Shown: positions 36,096 to 45,806, counted from the stretch's first letter. The stretch is 64,000 bases of DNA from Ilumatobacter sp. (GCA_007693335.1 REDU01000114.1:18773-82772); one strand, 5' to 3'. Translations and numbers: made by a program. Notes: generated by a model from the letters alone, not told the origin.

Positions 36096-36869
36096 GTGAC
36101 CACGGTGGTGGTGTTGCCCACGTACAACGAGATCGAGAACCTCGAGCCGTTCCTCCGGGAGGTGCGTCGCGAGGCTCCCGACGTGTGCGTGCTCGTGGTG
36201 GACGACGACAGTCCCGACGGCACCGGAGCGCTGGCAGATCGGCTGGCCGGTGAGCTCGGCAACGTCGAGGTGCTCCACCGGTTCTCGAAGCAGGGCCTCG
36301 GAAGCGCGTACCGCGAGGGGTTCGATCGGGTGCTCGAGCGCCGAGGGCTCCAGTCCGACGCTCCACGTGCCGATGTCATCGTCTCGATGGATGCCGACTT
36401 CTCCCATGATCCCGCTGCCATCGGACAGCTCGTCGCGGCGCTCGACGCCGGTCCAGCACCCGCGGATCTGGTGATCGGCTCGCGGTACGTGCCGGGAGGT
36501 CGGGTCGTGCATTGGCCGGCGCACCGGCGGCTCTTGTCGCGGTGGGGGAACCGTTACACGTCGTGGGCGCTCCGTCTCGGCGTGGCCGACTGTACGTCGG
36601 GCTTCCGTGCGTACCGGGCCGACGCGCTGCGCGCCGCCGAACCGTCGAGCACCACCGCGGAGGGCTACGCCTTCCTGACCGAACTGGTCCGTCTCCTGTC
36701 ATCGTCGGGTGGCACGGTGGTCGAGGTGCCGATCACGTTCGTCGATCGACGGCACGGCTCGTCGAAGATGTCGTGGCGCATCATCGTCGAGTCGATGGTG
36801 CTCGTGTCACGCTGGGGGTTCGCCGATCGTTGGCGGAGGCTGTCACCGAGTCAGAGGCTGGCGCGGTGA
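36096..36869 (+). CDS. Polyprenol-monophosphomannose synthase (DPM1-like GT2)
   Basis: A 257-residue GT2 enzyme that moves mannose from GDP-mannose to polyprenyl phosphate. Features: VVVLPTYNEIENLEPFL, VVDDDSPDGTGALAD, the metal motif MDADFSHDP, DLVIGSRYVPGGRVVHWP, DCTSGFRAYRADALR and RRHGSSKMSWRII, all typical of mycobacterial Ppm1. The start is uncertain (GTG 36015, ATG 36072 or GTG 36096). I prefer 36096 because GGAGG lies 10 bases upstream and the conserved N-terminus starts there. It overlaps the next gene and heads a six-gene operon to 45806. Confidence 0.9.
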   Translation: MTTVVVLPTYNEIENLEPFLREVRREAPDVCVLVVDDDSPDGTGALADRLAGELGNVEVLHRFSKQGLGSAYREGFDRVLERRGLQSDAPRADVIVSMDADFSHDPAAIGQLVAALDAGPAPADLVIGSRYVPGGRVVHWPAHRRLLSRWGNRYTSWALRLGVADCTSGFRAYRADALRAAEPSSTTAEGYAFLTELVRLLSSSGGTVVEVPITFVDRRHGSSKMSWRIIVESMVLVSRWGFADRWRRLSPSQRLAR

Positions 36870-38827
36870 CGGAGAGGGGACGAGCGTTGGACACCACACC
36901 GATCGATCCGAGCGACTGGACGAAGGAGCCCGAGCCGGAGTCGGAACCCGACGACGATCACCGGCTGTTCGCCTCACGTGCCGAACCCCAGCCCGACAGC
37001 ACCTGGGTGGTGCTCGGTGCCCTGGTGATCGCCCTGCCACTGGCCGTGGCCGCGGTGGTGTTGGCCGGTCGAGCGTGGTACCCGGTGCTCGACCTCGCCA
37101 TGACCGAGCTCCGGGTCCGCGATGTGGGGAGCGGCCGCACGCCGTTGATCGGGCTTCCCGGCCGGATCGGCGAGTTCCCCGATCAGGGCAGTCACCCCGG
37201 CCCCTGGAGCTTCTACCTCTGGGCCGGTCCGTACCGTCTGCTCGGCTCGTCGGCCTGGGCGCTCCAGGTGGCTGCCGGCATCGCGAATCTCGTGGCGGTG
37301 ATCCTGGCGCTCGTGATCGGGGCACGTCGAGGTGGCCGTGCCGGTGTGGCGGCGGTGACCGCCATCGTGGCGATCCTGCTTCGCGGGTTCGGTGTCGAGC
37401 TGTTCGTCGAGCCGTGGAACCCCTACGCACCGATCCTGTGGTGGCTGGTGGTGCTGCTCGCGACCTGGTCGGTCCTGTGCGGCGATCACCGGCTGTTGCT
37501 GCTGTTGGTGATCGCCGCCACGTACTGCGTGCAGACGCACGTGCCGTACCTCGTGCTGTGCGCGGTGCTCGTGACCGTCGGGGCGGCTGCGGTGGCCGTC
37601 AACACGTGGCAGTCCAGTGCTCTGGCGCGCGGACCCCTCATCGGCTCGCTCGGCTGGTCGGCGGCGGTGGGCGTCGCGCTCTGGGTCCCGCCACTGGTCG
37701 ATCAGGTTCTTCGGAGGCCCGGCAACCTGCGGATGCTGTTCGACCATTTCACGTCGCCGGGTGAGCCCGCCATCGGGCTCAGGGCCGGGTTCGAGCTCAT
37801 GTTGCGACACCTCGATCCCTTCGACGGGTTCGCGCGGATGCTCTCCGAACCCGGCACGTTCCTGGCGGCGGGGTTCGATCCGGATCGGAGGATCTGGGCC
37901 GGTGCCGTCGTGCTCGTGGTGTGGATGATCGCCGTGGCCGTGGCCGCACTGCTCCGCCACCACGTGCTCCTGCGCCTCCACCTCGTGGTCGGTATCGCCC
38001 TGCTGGTCGGGGCGATCTCGATGTCGCGCATCTTCGGCAAGGTCTGGTTCTACCTCACGTTGTGGGCGTGGGTGACGTCCACGCTGCTCGTCATCGCCGT
38101 GATCTGGACGGCGATCACCGTCGTGCGCCAGTACGTCCCGCCCGGGTGGAGCCGACGGGTGATCATCGGCACCGAAGCGGTGGCCATCGTGCTGGTGGTC
38201 GCAGCCGTGGTCGGCAACACCATCGAGGCGTCCGATGCGCAGCCGCCCGAGGCGCACCTCTCCGACACGCTCGGTGAGGTGCTGTTGCCCACGATCGCCG
38301 TGCTCGAGCGGCCCGCCCCGGTCACCCCGGCCGACAACGACTTCGTCACGGGTCGCGACGGCCGCTACCTCGTCACGTGGACCGATGCGTACTTCTTCGG
38401 CAGCCAGGGCTACGGGTTGGTGAACGAACTCGAGCGGGTCGGCTTCGACGTCGGGGTACTCGAGGCCTGGCGGGTGCCCGTGACGCCCTACCGGGTGCTC
38501 GACCCGAGTGAGGCCACCACGGGTGTGCACCTCGCGACCGGGATCCGCATCGACGATTGGCGTGGTCGCGACGATGTGCGCGAGATCGCGACGTTCGAGC
38601 CGCGGAACCCCGTCGAGATGATCGAGTACGCCGAGCTCCGCGACCTCGCCATCGACGAGCTGCGCGGCGACGGACTCACCGATCTCGTCCCGTTGGTCGA
38701 TTCGAACCTCTTCCTCGTCTCGAACGATCCACGGGTGAGCCGGGCCGCCGCCGACGCGATGGCGCGGATGCTGATCCTCGGACAGGAGACTGCGGTGTTC
38801 CTCGTGCCGCCCGGATCCGCACCGTGA
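36866..38827 (+). CDS. Multi-pass membrane protein A (paralog of the next gene), GT-C-like
   Basis: A 653-residue protein with a short acidic N-terminus, about eleven helices to residue ~450 and a soluble C-terminal region. Conserved with the next gene: E81-L-R-V-R-D86, H110-P-G-P, the EPWNP segment, and C221-V-Q-T-H. The acidic loop after the first helix and the large C-terminal domain fit a GT-C glycosyltransferase, but I cannot name the family. It starts GTG, overlapping the mannose-synthase stop, and ends overlapping its paralog. Confidence 0.78.
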   Translation: MTERGRALDTTPIDPSDWTKEPEPESEPDDDHRLFASRAEPQPDSTWVVLGALVIALPLAVAAVVLAGRAWYPVLDLAMTELRVRDVGSGRTPLIGLPGRIGEFPDQGSHPGPWSFYLWAGPYRLLGSSAWALQVAAGIANLVAVILALVIGARRGGRAGVAAVTAIVAILLRGFGVELFVEPWNPYAPILWWLVVLLATWSVLCGDHRLLLLLVIAATYCVQTHVPYLVLCAVLVTVGAAAVAVNTWQSSALARGPLIGSLGWSAAVGVALWVPPLVDQVLRRPGNLRMLFDHFTSPGEPAIGLRAGFELMLRHLDPFDGFARMLSEPGTFLAAGFDPDRRIWAGAVVLVVWMIAVAVAALLRHHVLLRLHLVVGIALLVGAISMSRIFGKVWFYLTLWAWVTSTLLVIAVIWTAITVVRQYVPPGWSRRVIIGTEAVAIVLVVAAVVGNTIEASDAQPPEAHLSDTLGEVLLPTIAVLERPAPVTPADNDFVTGRDGRYLVTWTDAYFFGSQGYGLVNELERVGFDVGVLEAWRVPVTPYRVLDPSEATTGVHLATGIRIDDWRGRDDVREIATFEPRNPVEMIEYAELRDLAIDELRGDGLTDLVPLVDSNLFLVSNDPRVSRAAADAMARMLILGQETAVFLVPPGSAP

Positions 38828-40704
38828 CCGACCGGGGCGCCCGGATCACCGTCCGTCCACCCGAGTGGTGGCTGGTGCTGTCGATCGTCGTGGCCGCGCC
38901 GATCCTGCTCGCTGCCATCCGCGGCATTCGTCGGGGATATCTGCCGATCGGCGACAACGCCCTCATCGAGATGCGTGCCCGTGACGTGCTCACGGCCCAC
39001 CACCCGTGGCTCGGCACGTGGTCGTCCGCGTCGATCAGCTCCGGGATCGACGTCAACCATCCCGGGCCCCTCCTGTTCGACGCGATGGCAGTCCCGGTCA
39101 GGCTGCTCGGCGCCGGTCCCGGCATCGCCCTGGGTGTGGCGGCGCTGCAGATCGCCGTGGTGATCGCGATCGGATGGTGCGCCCACCGCATCGGTGGTCG
39201 GCCGGCGGCCAGCGCCACGCTGGCGGTGACCGCACTGCTGGTGTGGTCGATCGGCAGCGAGCTGCTCTACGACCCGTGGCAGCCGAACCTGCTGATGCTG
39301 CCGTTCCTGCTGTTGCTCGTGCTCGTGTGGGGGGTGGTCGCCGGCCGGCACGGCATGCTGCCGTGGGCGGTGTTGGTGGCGTCGTTCTGTGTGCAGACCC
39401 ACCTCAGCTACGTCTTCCTCGCACCCGCGGTGCTGTTGCTCGCGTTCGTGGTCGTGGCACTCCGCTCGCTGCGTGTGGACGGCCAGTGGGGGTGGAGTCA
39501 TCACGGCACCCGACCGCTGGTGCTCGGGGTGGTGGTGGGCCTCCTGGCATGGTCGCAGCCGATCATCGAGCAGCTGTTCGGCCCGGGTCAGGGCAACCTG
39601 TCACGGCTGGCGGCATCGGGCGGCGGGGGAGAGGGCACGCGTACCGGGGTGACCCTCGGTGTCCGTCTCGTGTCAGCGGTGGTCGCCCTGCCCCCGTGGT
39701 TCACCCGCAGCGGGATGATGGACACCATCCCCGTCACCCAGTGGTCGACCGGTGCCGACGGCCCGACACTCGACGTGCCGGGACTGGCTGGTCCCGTCAC
39801 GGCCGTCCTCGGTCTGATGGTGTTCGTGGCGCTGGTGGCCACGGTGGGAGTGGTGGCTCGCCGCCGAGGTGATGCCGTGATCGAGGCTGCGGTGCTGGTG
39901 TTCGGCGTGGCGTTCGTGGTCGCACTGGTCACCGTCGTCATCACCCCCATCGATTCACTCGGACTCTCGCCGCACAAGATCCGCTGGTTGTGGCCGTTGG
40001 CCGCCTTCGGCTCACTCGTGTTCGCTCTGGCGGCGGCCCGGTGGTTCCGGCGGCCCCCGATCGACGATCGTGTCGTCTCCGGTGCCTTCTCGGTGGTGGC
40101 AGTGCTCTTCGCCGTGGCCACCGTCCCGCTCCACGCCCACGATGCCGGTCCGGTGGGGTTCCGCGGCGACATCGCCCGGATCCGCGGCCTCGTCGATCAG
40201 CTCGACGCACTGCAGGGTCGCGGCACTGTGCTGTTCGATGCCTCGGGTCTGTACTTCGCCGAGCCCTTCACCGCGCCGGTGATGGCCGGCATGCAACGCG
40301 CCGGGGTGCCGTTCGTGCTGGACGAGGAGGGTCTCGTGCGGCAACTCGGCGAGCGTCGTCGGTTCGACGGTCGGGCCGACCTCCTGGTGTACGTCCGGGA
40401 GGGGTCGGACGCCCTCGTGATCCCACCCGGCGTCGAGCGGGTCGCGTTCCAGCCGGCCCTCGACGACGCGGACCGTTCCGAGCTGGTCGGGTACGAGCAG
40501 CGACTGACCGAGTGGCGACGTGACGACGGCCCGGGCGCAGCCTCGCTGCCACCTGAGGCCACGCTCGACGACCTCGGCTCGCTGGCGGCGGCCGGCGTGG
40601 TCGACCTGCGACCGGCCCTGGGCGACGACAGCGAGCGGTTCGTCGAACTCGACCAGCGATGGCGCGGACTCGGGGTGGCGGTGTTCGCGGAGCCGCTCCC
40701 GTGA
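38824..40704 (+). CDS. Multi-pass membrane protein B (tandem paralog), GT-C-like
   Basis: A 626-residue paralog of the previous protein. It lacks the acidic N-terminal extension and keeps E49-M-R-A-R-D54, NH79PGP, DPWQPN and C189-V-Q-T-H at matching spacings. About eleven helices precede a C-terminal soluble domain (residues ~450-626). The tandem pair probably arose by duplication and then diverged widely. Coupled by GTGA overlaps on both sides. Likely an enzyme using a polyprenyl-phosphate sugar outside the membrane; acceptor unknown. Confidence 0.78.
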   Translation: MTDRGARITVRPPEWWLVLSIVVAAPILLAAIRGIRRGYLPIGDNALIEMRARDVLTAHHPWLGTWSSASISSGIDVNHPGPLLFDAMAVPVRLLGAGPGIALGVAALQIAVVIAIGWCAHRIGGRPAASATLAVTALLVWSIGSELLYDPWQPNLLMLPFLLLLVLVWGVVAGRHGMLPWAVLVASFCVQTHLSYVFLAPAVLLLAFVVVALRSLRVDGQWGWSHHGTRPLVLGVVVGLLAWSQPIIEQLFGPGQGNLSRLAASGGGGEGTRTGVTLGVRLVSAVVALPPWFTRSGMMDTIPVTQWSTGADGPTLDVPGLAGPVTAVLGLMVFVALVATVGVVARRRGDAVIEAAVLVFGVAFVVALVTVVITPIDSLGLSPHKIRWLWPLAAFGSLVFALAAARWFRRPPIDDRVVSGAFSVVAVLFAVATVPLHAHDAGPVGFRGDIARIRGLVDQLDALQGRGTVLFDASGLYFAEPFTAPVMAGMQRAGVPFVLDEEGLVRQLGERRRFDGRADLLVYVREGSDALVIPPGVERVAFQPALDDADRSELVGYEQRLTEWRRDDGPGAASLPPEATLDDLGSLAAAGVVDLRPALGDDSERFVELDQRWRGLGVAVFAEPLP

Positions 40705-41840
40705 ACGCCCATCGCTCCTCGGTCGAGATCACGGTGCCGGTCCACAACGAGGAGCACGTGCTGACCGCGAGCATCGAGCAGTTGCACGAACACCTCTCGG
40801 ATGCGTTCCCGTTCGACTGGACGATCGTGATCGCCGACAACGCCTCCACCGACCGCACGCTCGAGATCGCATACGGCCTCGCCGACCGGTTCGACCGGGT
40901 CCGGGTGCTGCACCTCGAGGAGAAGGGCCGTGGTCGGGCGCTGCGAGCGAGCTGGTCGGGTTCGGGGTCCGATGTGGTCGGCTACCTCGACGTCGACCTC
41001 TCGACCGGACTCGACGCGCTGTTGCCCCTGGTCGCACCCCTCGTGACGGGTCACTCGGATCTGGCCGTGGGATCCCGTCTCAGCTCGGGCTCGGCCGTGG
41101 CGCGGGGGCCGAAACGTGAGCTGATCTCGCGGTGCTACAACCTCATCCTCCGCCTCGTGTTCGCCGTGCGCTTCCGCGACGCCCAGTGCGGGTTCAAGGC
41201 CGGACGGACGGTCGTGGTGCAGCGGCTCCTCCCAGCGGTCGACGACGAGGCCTGGTTCTTCGACACCGAGTTGTTGCTGCTCGCGGAACACAACGGTCTG
41301 CGGGTCCACGAGGTGCCGGTCGACTGGGTGGACGACCCCGACAGCCGGGTCGACATCCGGTCCACCGCGCTCGGTGATCTGCGCGGCGTGCGCCGGATGG
41401 TCTGGCGATTCCTGCGCGGGCGGGGCGGGGTCGATCTGGCCGGCCACGAGCGCATCCCGCTGCGCGACGACTTCGGTCGGCAGACGGTCACGTTCGCACT
41501 GATCGGAGCCTTCTCGACGGTGCTGGCGCTGGCCGTCTTCCTCGCGCTGCGAGAACAGCTCGGCGCCGTGCTCGCGAACGTGGTGGGCTTCACGGGCACC
41601 ACGGTGCTGAACTTCTGGGCCAACCGTCGCTACACGTTCCGGCGCCGCGATGCGTCGGGTCGTTGGTGGCACATCTCGGGCAGCATCGCGCTCTATGTCT
41701 TCTCCCTGACGCTCGCCAGCGTGGGCCTGGCGCTCCTGGGTGGTCAGCTCGTGACCGAGGTGATCGTGCTCGTGGTGACCTGGAGCTTCGCGGCCGTGGT
41801 GCGCTTCGTGCTCCTCCGGTCGTGGGTGTACCGGCGGTAG
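40701..41840 (+). CDS. GT2 glycosyltransferase fused to a GtrA-like domain
   Basis: A 379-residue fusion. Residues 1-245 are a GT2 polyprenyl-phosphate-sugar synthase: ITVPVHNEEHVL, ADNASTDRT, YLDVDLSTGL as the metal motif, and DAQCGFKAGR. Residues ~260-379 are four helices of the GtrA family (RQTVTFALIGAFSTVLALAV and NFWANRRYTFRRR). GtrA-like proteins are thought to help flip polyprenyl-phosphate sugars, so synthesis and flipping of the donor would be on one chain. Overlaps gene B by four bases and is followed 4 bases later by another GT-C-like gene. Confidence 0.88.
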   Translation: MNAHRSSVEITVPVHNEEHVLTASIEQLHEHLSDAFPFDWTIVIADNASTDRTLEIAYGLADRFDRVRVLHLEEKGRGRALRASWSGSGSDVVGYLDVDLSTGLDALLPLVAPLVTGHSDLAVGSRLSSGSAVARGPKRELISRCYNLILRLVFAVRFRDAQCGFKAGRTVVVQRLLPAVDDEAWFFDTELLLLAEHNGLRVHEVPVDWVDDPDSRVDIRSTALGDLRGVRRMVWRFLRGRGGVDLAGHERIPLRDDFGRQTVTFALIGAFSTVLALAVFLALREQLGAVLANVVGFTGTTVLNFWANRRYTFRRRDASGRWWHISGSIALYVFSLTLASVGLALLGGQLVTEVIVLVVTWSFAAVVRFVLLRSWVYRR

Positions 41841-41844
41841 CGGT

Positions 41845-43740
41845 ATGTGGCAGCGGCTCGGGACCGACCACCCACATCGTCGCGCGCAGTTGGTGGCCCG
41901 GACGCTGACGCTCGGGATCACCATCGTGTTCTGGCTCATCGCGACCGCCTGGCGGCCATGGCGGCTGTTCGACCGCGCCGGGTTCAGTGCCGACTTCTAC
42001 GACGAACAGGCTCGGGCCTTCTGGCGGGGGCGCCTCCATGTCGATCCCGCCGTGGCCGGCGTCGAGGGATTCCTGATCGACGAGCTGACCTACCTGTACT
42101 ACGGGCCTGCGCTGGCCGTGGCCCGGCTGCCGACCGCCCTGGTCGGTCGGGTGCTCGACGGTCGACTCGCACTGTTCTCGATGCTGATCGCGCTGGTGGT
42201 GCTGGGGACGTGGTCGTACCGCCTGATGCGAACCGCCGGTCGGACGATCGGCACGGGTGAGGCCGGGCCATGGCGCACCGCCGCGTTCATCGGTGCCGTC
42301 ATGGGTTCACCGGTGCTGTTCCTCGCCGGCTGGATCAGCGTCTATCACGAGACCGAGCTGTGGGCCTGTACGTTCGCCGTGATCGCCGCGACGTGCATGC
42401 TGGAAGTGCTCGATGCCGATCCGGTCCCGACGCGCTGGCTGGCGGGTGCGGCCACCGCCACCGTCGCCACCGTGCTCACGCGGGCATCGGTGGGCATCGG
42501 GGTGTCACTCGCCCTGATGGCGGTGGCTGCGTTCGTGTGGCGACGTGACCGTCGCGTGGCCGGATGGGCCGCCGGGGCCGCCACCGGTGGCGTCGCGTTG
42601 CACATGGCGCTGAACCTCGCGAAGTTCGGATCGCTCCTCGGCCTGCCCGCCGAACGCCAGGTGCTCTCGCTGATCGATCCGGAGCGCGCCGAGTGGTTCG
42701 CCGGGAACAGTGGCAGTTTCTTCTCGGCGAGGTTCCTCCCGACGACGCTGGCGCAGTATCTCCGCCCCGACACGCTCCGTTTCGAACGGCTCGTACCCGG
42801 CATCAGATTCGGTCCGCTCGCACCCGACCTCGGGTCCTACCCGGTCGAGAGCACGACTCCGGCGTCGTCCATCACCGCCACGGCACCCGTGCTGCTCGTG
42901 TTGGCGGTGATCGGTGTGGTGTGGTGGGCGCGCCGTCGGCGCTGGGCGCAGCTCGCGATCGTGGCAGGTCTGGCGGTGGGTGCGGTGCCGAGCTTCACGA
43001 TCGGGTTCGTCGCGAACCGCTATCTGGTCGATCTGCTCCCGCTGCTCATCGTGCCGGCGGCGGCGGGGGTGCACGTGGTGGCCCGGCCGTCGTCCGCTCG
43101 CTCCGGGATGATCGGGGGAGTTCGAGCGTTGGTGATCGTGGCCGTGCTCTGGGGCGTGTGGGCGAACGCTGCACTCGCGACCTGGACGCTCGGGCTGAAG
43201 TCGCCCGGGTTCACCGAGCTCCGCTACCGGGTCGACGCCGCGCTGTTCCCCGCACCAGCGCCCGGCCTGGTCGATCTCGTGCCGGGGCTCCCGGTGCCGC
43301 GTGACGGTGTCGTGGCGGTGGCACCAGACTGTGCGGGTGTCTATGTGGCCGAGCAGGGGAGCTGGGTCGCGCTCGAGCGAGCCGACGGCCGTCGCGTCCT
43401 GCGCGGCACCGTGTCGACCACTCCTGACGACCGTGCACTGGCGGCGGGTGGCGACTGGCTGCTGTCGCTGGTCGATCCTGGTCCGGCTGCGTCGGTCCGA
43501 CTCGAGTTCGGCGGTGTCACGGTGGCCGAGCTCGGCGCCGGGGAGCTGCGCGAGGGTGACGAGGTGACCGTGGTGGCCGATCCCGTCACGCGTGAGTTCT
43601 TCCTCGACGGCCCCGACCGACTCGTGTTCTTCGATCCGAGCCTGGTGGCCGTCGACGACGTGGTGGTCGGGCTCGGGCTGGTACCCGACGGGAGCGGTGA
43701 GAGTGCTCGGCTCTGCCGAGTGCTCACGGAGCGGCGGTGA
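41845..43740 (+). CDS. GT-C-like multi-pass membrane protein, third in operon
   Basis: A 631-residue protein, about ten helices to residue ~430 and a soluble C-terminal domain. The first outer loop has FYDEQARAFWRG (Asp53-Glu54), then ELTYLYYGPALAVARLP, as in GT39/GT-C enzymes, where the acidic pair binds metal. It is not closely similar to the two paralogs upstream. ATG start with a weak ribosome binding site, overlapping by GTGA with the acyltransferase. Sugar specificity unknown. Confidence 0.78.
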   Translation: MWQRLGTDHPHRRAQLVARTLTLGITIVFWLIATAWRPWRLFDRAGFSADFYDEQARAFWRGRLHVDPAVAGVEGFLIDELTYLYYGPALAVARLPTALVGRVLDGRLALFSMLIALVVLGTWSYRLMRTAGRTIGTGEAGPWRTAAFIGAVMGSPVLFLAGWISVYHETELWACTFAVIAATCMLEVLDADPVPTRWLAGAATATVATVLTRASVGIGVSLALMAVAAFVWRRDRRVAGWAAGAATGGVALHMALNLAKFGSLLGLPAERQVLSLIDPERAEWFAGNSGSFFSARFLPTTLAQYLRPDTLRFERLVPGIRFGPLAPDLGSYPVESTTPASSITATAPVLLVLAVIGVVWWARRRRWAQLAIVAGLAVGAVPSFTIGFVANRYLVDLLPLLIVPAAAGVHVVARPSSARSGMIGGVRALVIVAVLWGVWANAALATWTLGLKSPGFTELRYRVDAALFPAPAPGLVDLVPGLPVPRDGVVAVAPDCAGVYVAEQGSWVALERADGRRVLRGTVSTTPDDRALAAGGDWLLSLVDPGPAASVRLEFGGVTVAELGAGELREGDEVTVVADPVTREFFLDGPDRLVFFDPSLVAVDDVVVGLGLVPDGSGESARLCRVLTERR

Positions 43741-45806
43741 GCGCCACCGGATCGGCTCCAGCCGGAGCGTCGTCGCTCGGGTTCCGACCGGGACTCGACG
43801 GCGTGCGGGCGATCGCGGTACTGGCGGTGATCGCCTACCACCTCGGGGCCGGATGGATGCGTGGCGGGTTCTTGGGGGTCGACCTGTTCATGGTGCTGTC
43901 GGGGTACCTGATCACCTCGCTGCTCCTCCTGGAGCACGAGCGATCGGGCCGCGTCTCGCTCGTTGCGTTCTGGCAGCGACGGGCACGACGGATCCTCCCG
44001 GCCGTGATCCTGCTGCTGATCACACTCGCCGCCTACTCGCTGCTGTGGGCCACTCCCGTCGAGCGGGCATCGCTGCGCTGGGACTCACTGGCCGCGCTCA
44101 CCTCGTGGGCCAACTGGCGGTTCGTGTTCGGCGGCAGTGGCTACTGGGCCCAGTTCGGGCCGCCGTCGCCGTTGACGCACTTCTGGTCGCTCGCCGTCGA
44201 AGAGCAGTTCTACGTCGTGTGGCCGCTCGTGGTCGGCGGCCTCCTCGTGGCGGCGAGGGGTCGGCGCTGGGTGGTGGCGGGTCTGGCGGCGGTCGGCATC
44301 GCTGCGTCCGCGGTCGCGATGGCCGTGCTGTTCGACCCCCTGGCACCCTCGCGCTCCTACCTCGGTACCGACACTCGGGTCCAGACCCTCTTGGTGGGAG
44401 CGTTGGGAGCGGCGCTCCTGCGGCCCGGTCCCCATCGGCTCGTCGCCGGCGCCCGCTGGTCGGGAGCGCTCGGATCCGTCGCCGCGGTGGTCGTGCTCGC
44501 GGCGCTGGTGTTCGTGGGCGATCAGGAATCGTGGATGTACCACGGTGGCTTCACGGCGTTCGCCGTCGTGGCCCTCGTGCTGGTGGTCGCGGCCGGTGAG
44601 GCGCCGGGACCGGTTCGTCGGATCCTGAGTCTGCCAGCACTGAATTGGATCGGCCGCCGCAGCTTCGGCTGGTACCTCTGGCACTGGCCCCTCATCGTGC
44701 TGCTCACTCCCGAACGCCTCGGTGTCGACGGCGGCGTCCGGGTGGTCGTGCTGCTCGCGCTGACCGTGTCGACGGCCGAGATCTCCTTCCGTCTGGTGGA
44801 GCAGCCGGTGCGGTCGGGTGCGCTGCGTCTCCGCACCCGCCAGCTCCCGATGGGTGCGATCGCCTCGGTCGCCGTGCTCGTGACCGGCGCGGCGCTGGTC
44901 CTGTCGACCCGGGTGCAGATCCCCGAGCGTCCCGACCTGACGAGCGACGCCTTCGTGCTCGATCCCGGTCTGCTCGATCCCGGTCTGCTCGATCCCGGTC
45001 TGATCGATCTCGAGGTCATCGATCTCGGCCCGCACCTCGGCCACGACGACGCAGCCGGGCCAGGATCATCGCTCAGTGGTGAGCCCTTCCCGTCGGTCGG
45101 GCTCATCCCGACGGTGCTCGAGCCCCAGCCATCGATCGGCGAGGAGCCGCACGTCTCCGACGTGTCAGCGCGTCCGGTCGATCGGGTGGTGATCCAGGGT
45201 GACTCGGTGGCGCTGTTCTCGGCGATGCCGATGGTGGAGGCGTTCGCCGCTGCGGGCATCGCGGTCGAGAACCGCACGTTCGCCGGTCAGTCGCTGGCGA
45301 ACCCGATCGTGGTCGAGGTGGTCGAGCAGAGCGGCGCCGATCTCTCGATCTGGCAGCTCTCCCTCTGGGACACCGCTGACCCCGACGAGGTGCGTCGCGA
45401 CCACGAGCGGTTCGTCGAGGCATCGTTCGCCATCGGGGCCGATGTGGTGTTCGTCGATCGTCCACCGATCCGCGAGGACCTCGAGACCGAGGAACGCCAA
45501 CTCACGCGCCGCATCGCAGCCGAGCTCGTCGCGGCCCACCCCGCTCGCGTGCACCTGCTCGACCCCTCGGTGCTCTGGGGCGACACCGTCGTGCTCGACC
45601 GTGACGGCGACGGACTCCCGGAACGCTTCCGCGATCAGGTGCACGTGTGCCCCCAGGGATCGGCCCGTTGGACCGCGTGGCTGCTCGAGTCGCTGGCGCT
45701 CCGCTACTCCGAGGTGTCCCCTGGGCCCATCGAGGCCTGGATCGACGGCGACTGGCTCGACGACCCGAACTGGGCGAGCAACCCGGGCGAGTGCGATCCG
45801 CTCTGA
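43737..45806 (+). CDS. Acyltransferase 3 (OafA/YrhL) with C-terminal SGNH domain
   Basis: A 689-residue two-domain protein. Residues 1-~380 form the acyltransferase-3 membrane domain (GLDGVRAIAVLAVIAYHLGAG and FFLGVDLFMVLSGYLI-like MRGGFLGVDLFMVLSGYL). A linker contains three LLDPG units. Residues ~480-689 form an SGNH/GDSL-type domain: QGDSVALFS near residue 488, and the closing Asp-x-x-His in DQVHVCP. This architecture O-acetylates or O-acylates extracellular glycans, with the SGNH part transferring the acyl group. It is the last gene of the polyprenol-sugar operon, so it likely acylates the product. Confidence 0.9.
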   Translation: MSATGSAPAGASSLGFRPGLDGVRAIAVLAVIAYHLGAGWMRGGFLGVDLFMVLSGYLITSLLLLEHERSGRVSLVAFWQRRARRILPAVILLLITLAAYSLLWATPVERASLRWDSLAALTSWANWRFVFGGSGYWAQFGPPSPLTHFWSLAVEEQFYVVWPLVVGGLLVAARGRRWVVAGLAAVGIAASAVAMAVLFDPLAPSRSYLGTDTRVQTLLVGALGAALLRPGPHRLVAGARWSGALGSVAAVVVLAALVFVGDQESWMYHGGFTAFAVVALVLVVAAGEAPGPVRRILSLPALNWIGRRSFGWYLWHWPLIVLLTPERLGVDGGVRVVVLLALTVSTAEISFRLVEQPVRSGALRLRTRQLPMGAIASVAVLVTGAALVLSTRVQIPERPDLTSDAFVLDPGLLDPGLLDPGLIDLEVIDLGPHLGHDDAAGPGSSLSGEPFPSVGLIPTVLEPQPSIGEEPHVSDVSARPVDRVVIQGDSVALFSAMPMVEAFAAAGIAVENRTFAGQSLANPIVVEVVEQSGADLSIWQLSLWDTADPDEVRRDHERFVEASFAIGADVVFVDRPPIREDLETEERQLTRRIAAELVAAHPARVHLLDPSVLWGDTVVLDRDGDGLPERFRDQVHVCPQGSARWTAWLLESLALRYSEVSPGPIEAWIDGDWLDDPNWASNPGECDPL
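44958..45002 (+). repeat. Three perfect 15-bp tandem repeats in the acyltransferase linker
   Basis: CTCGATCCCGGTCTG occurs three times in a row (44958-44972, 44973-44987, 44988-45002), encoding LDPGL x3 between the membrane domain and the SGNH domain. The copies are identical, so the array is recent. Confidence 0.9.
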
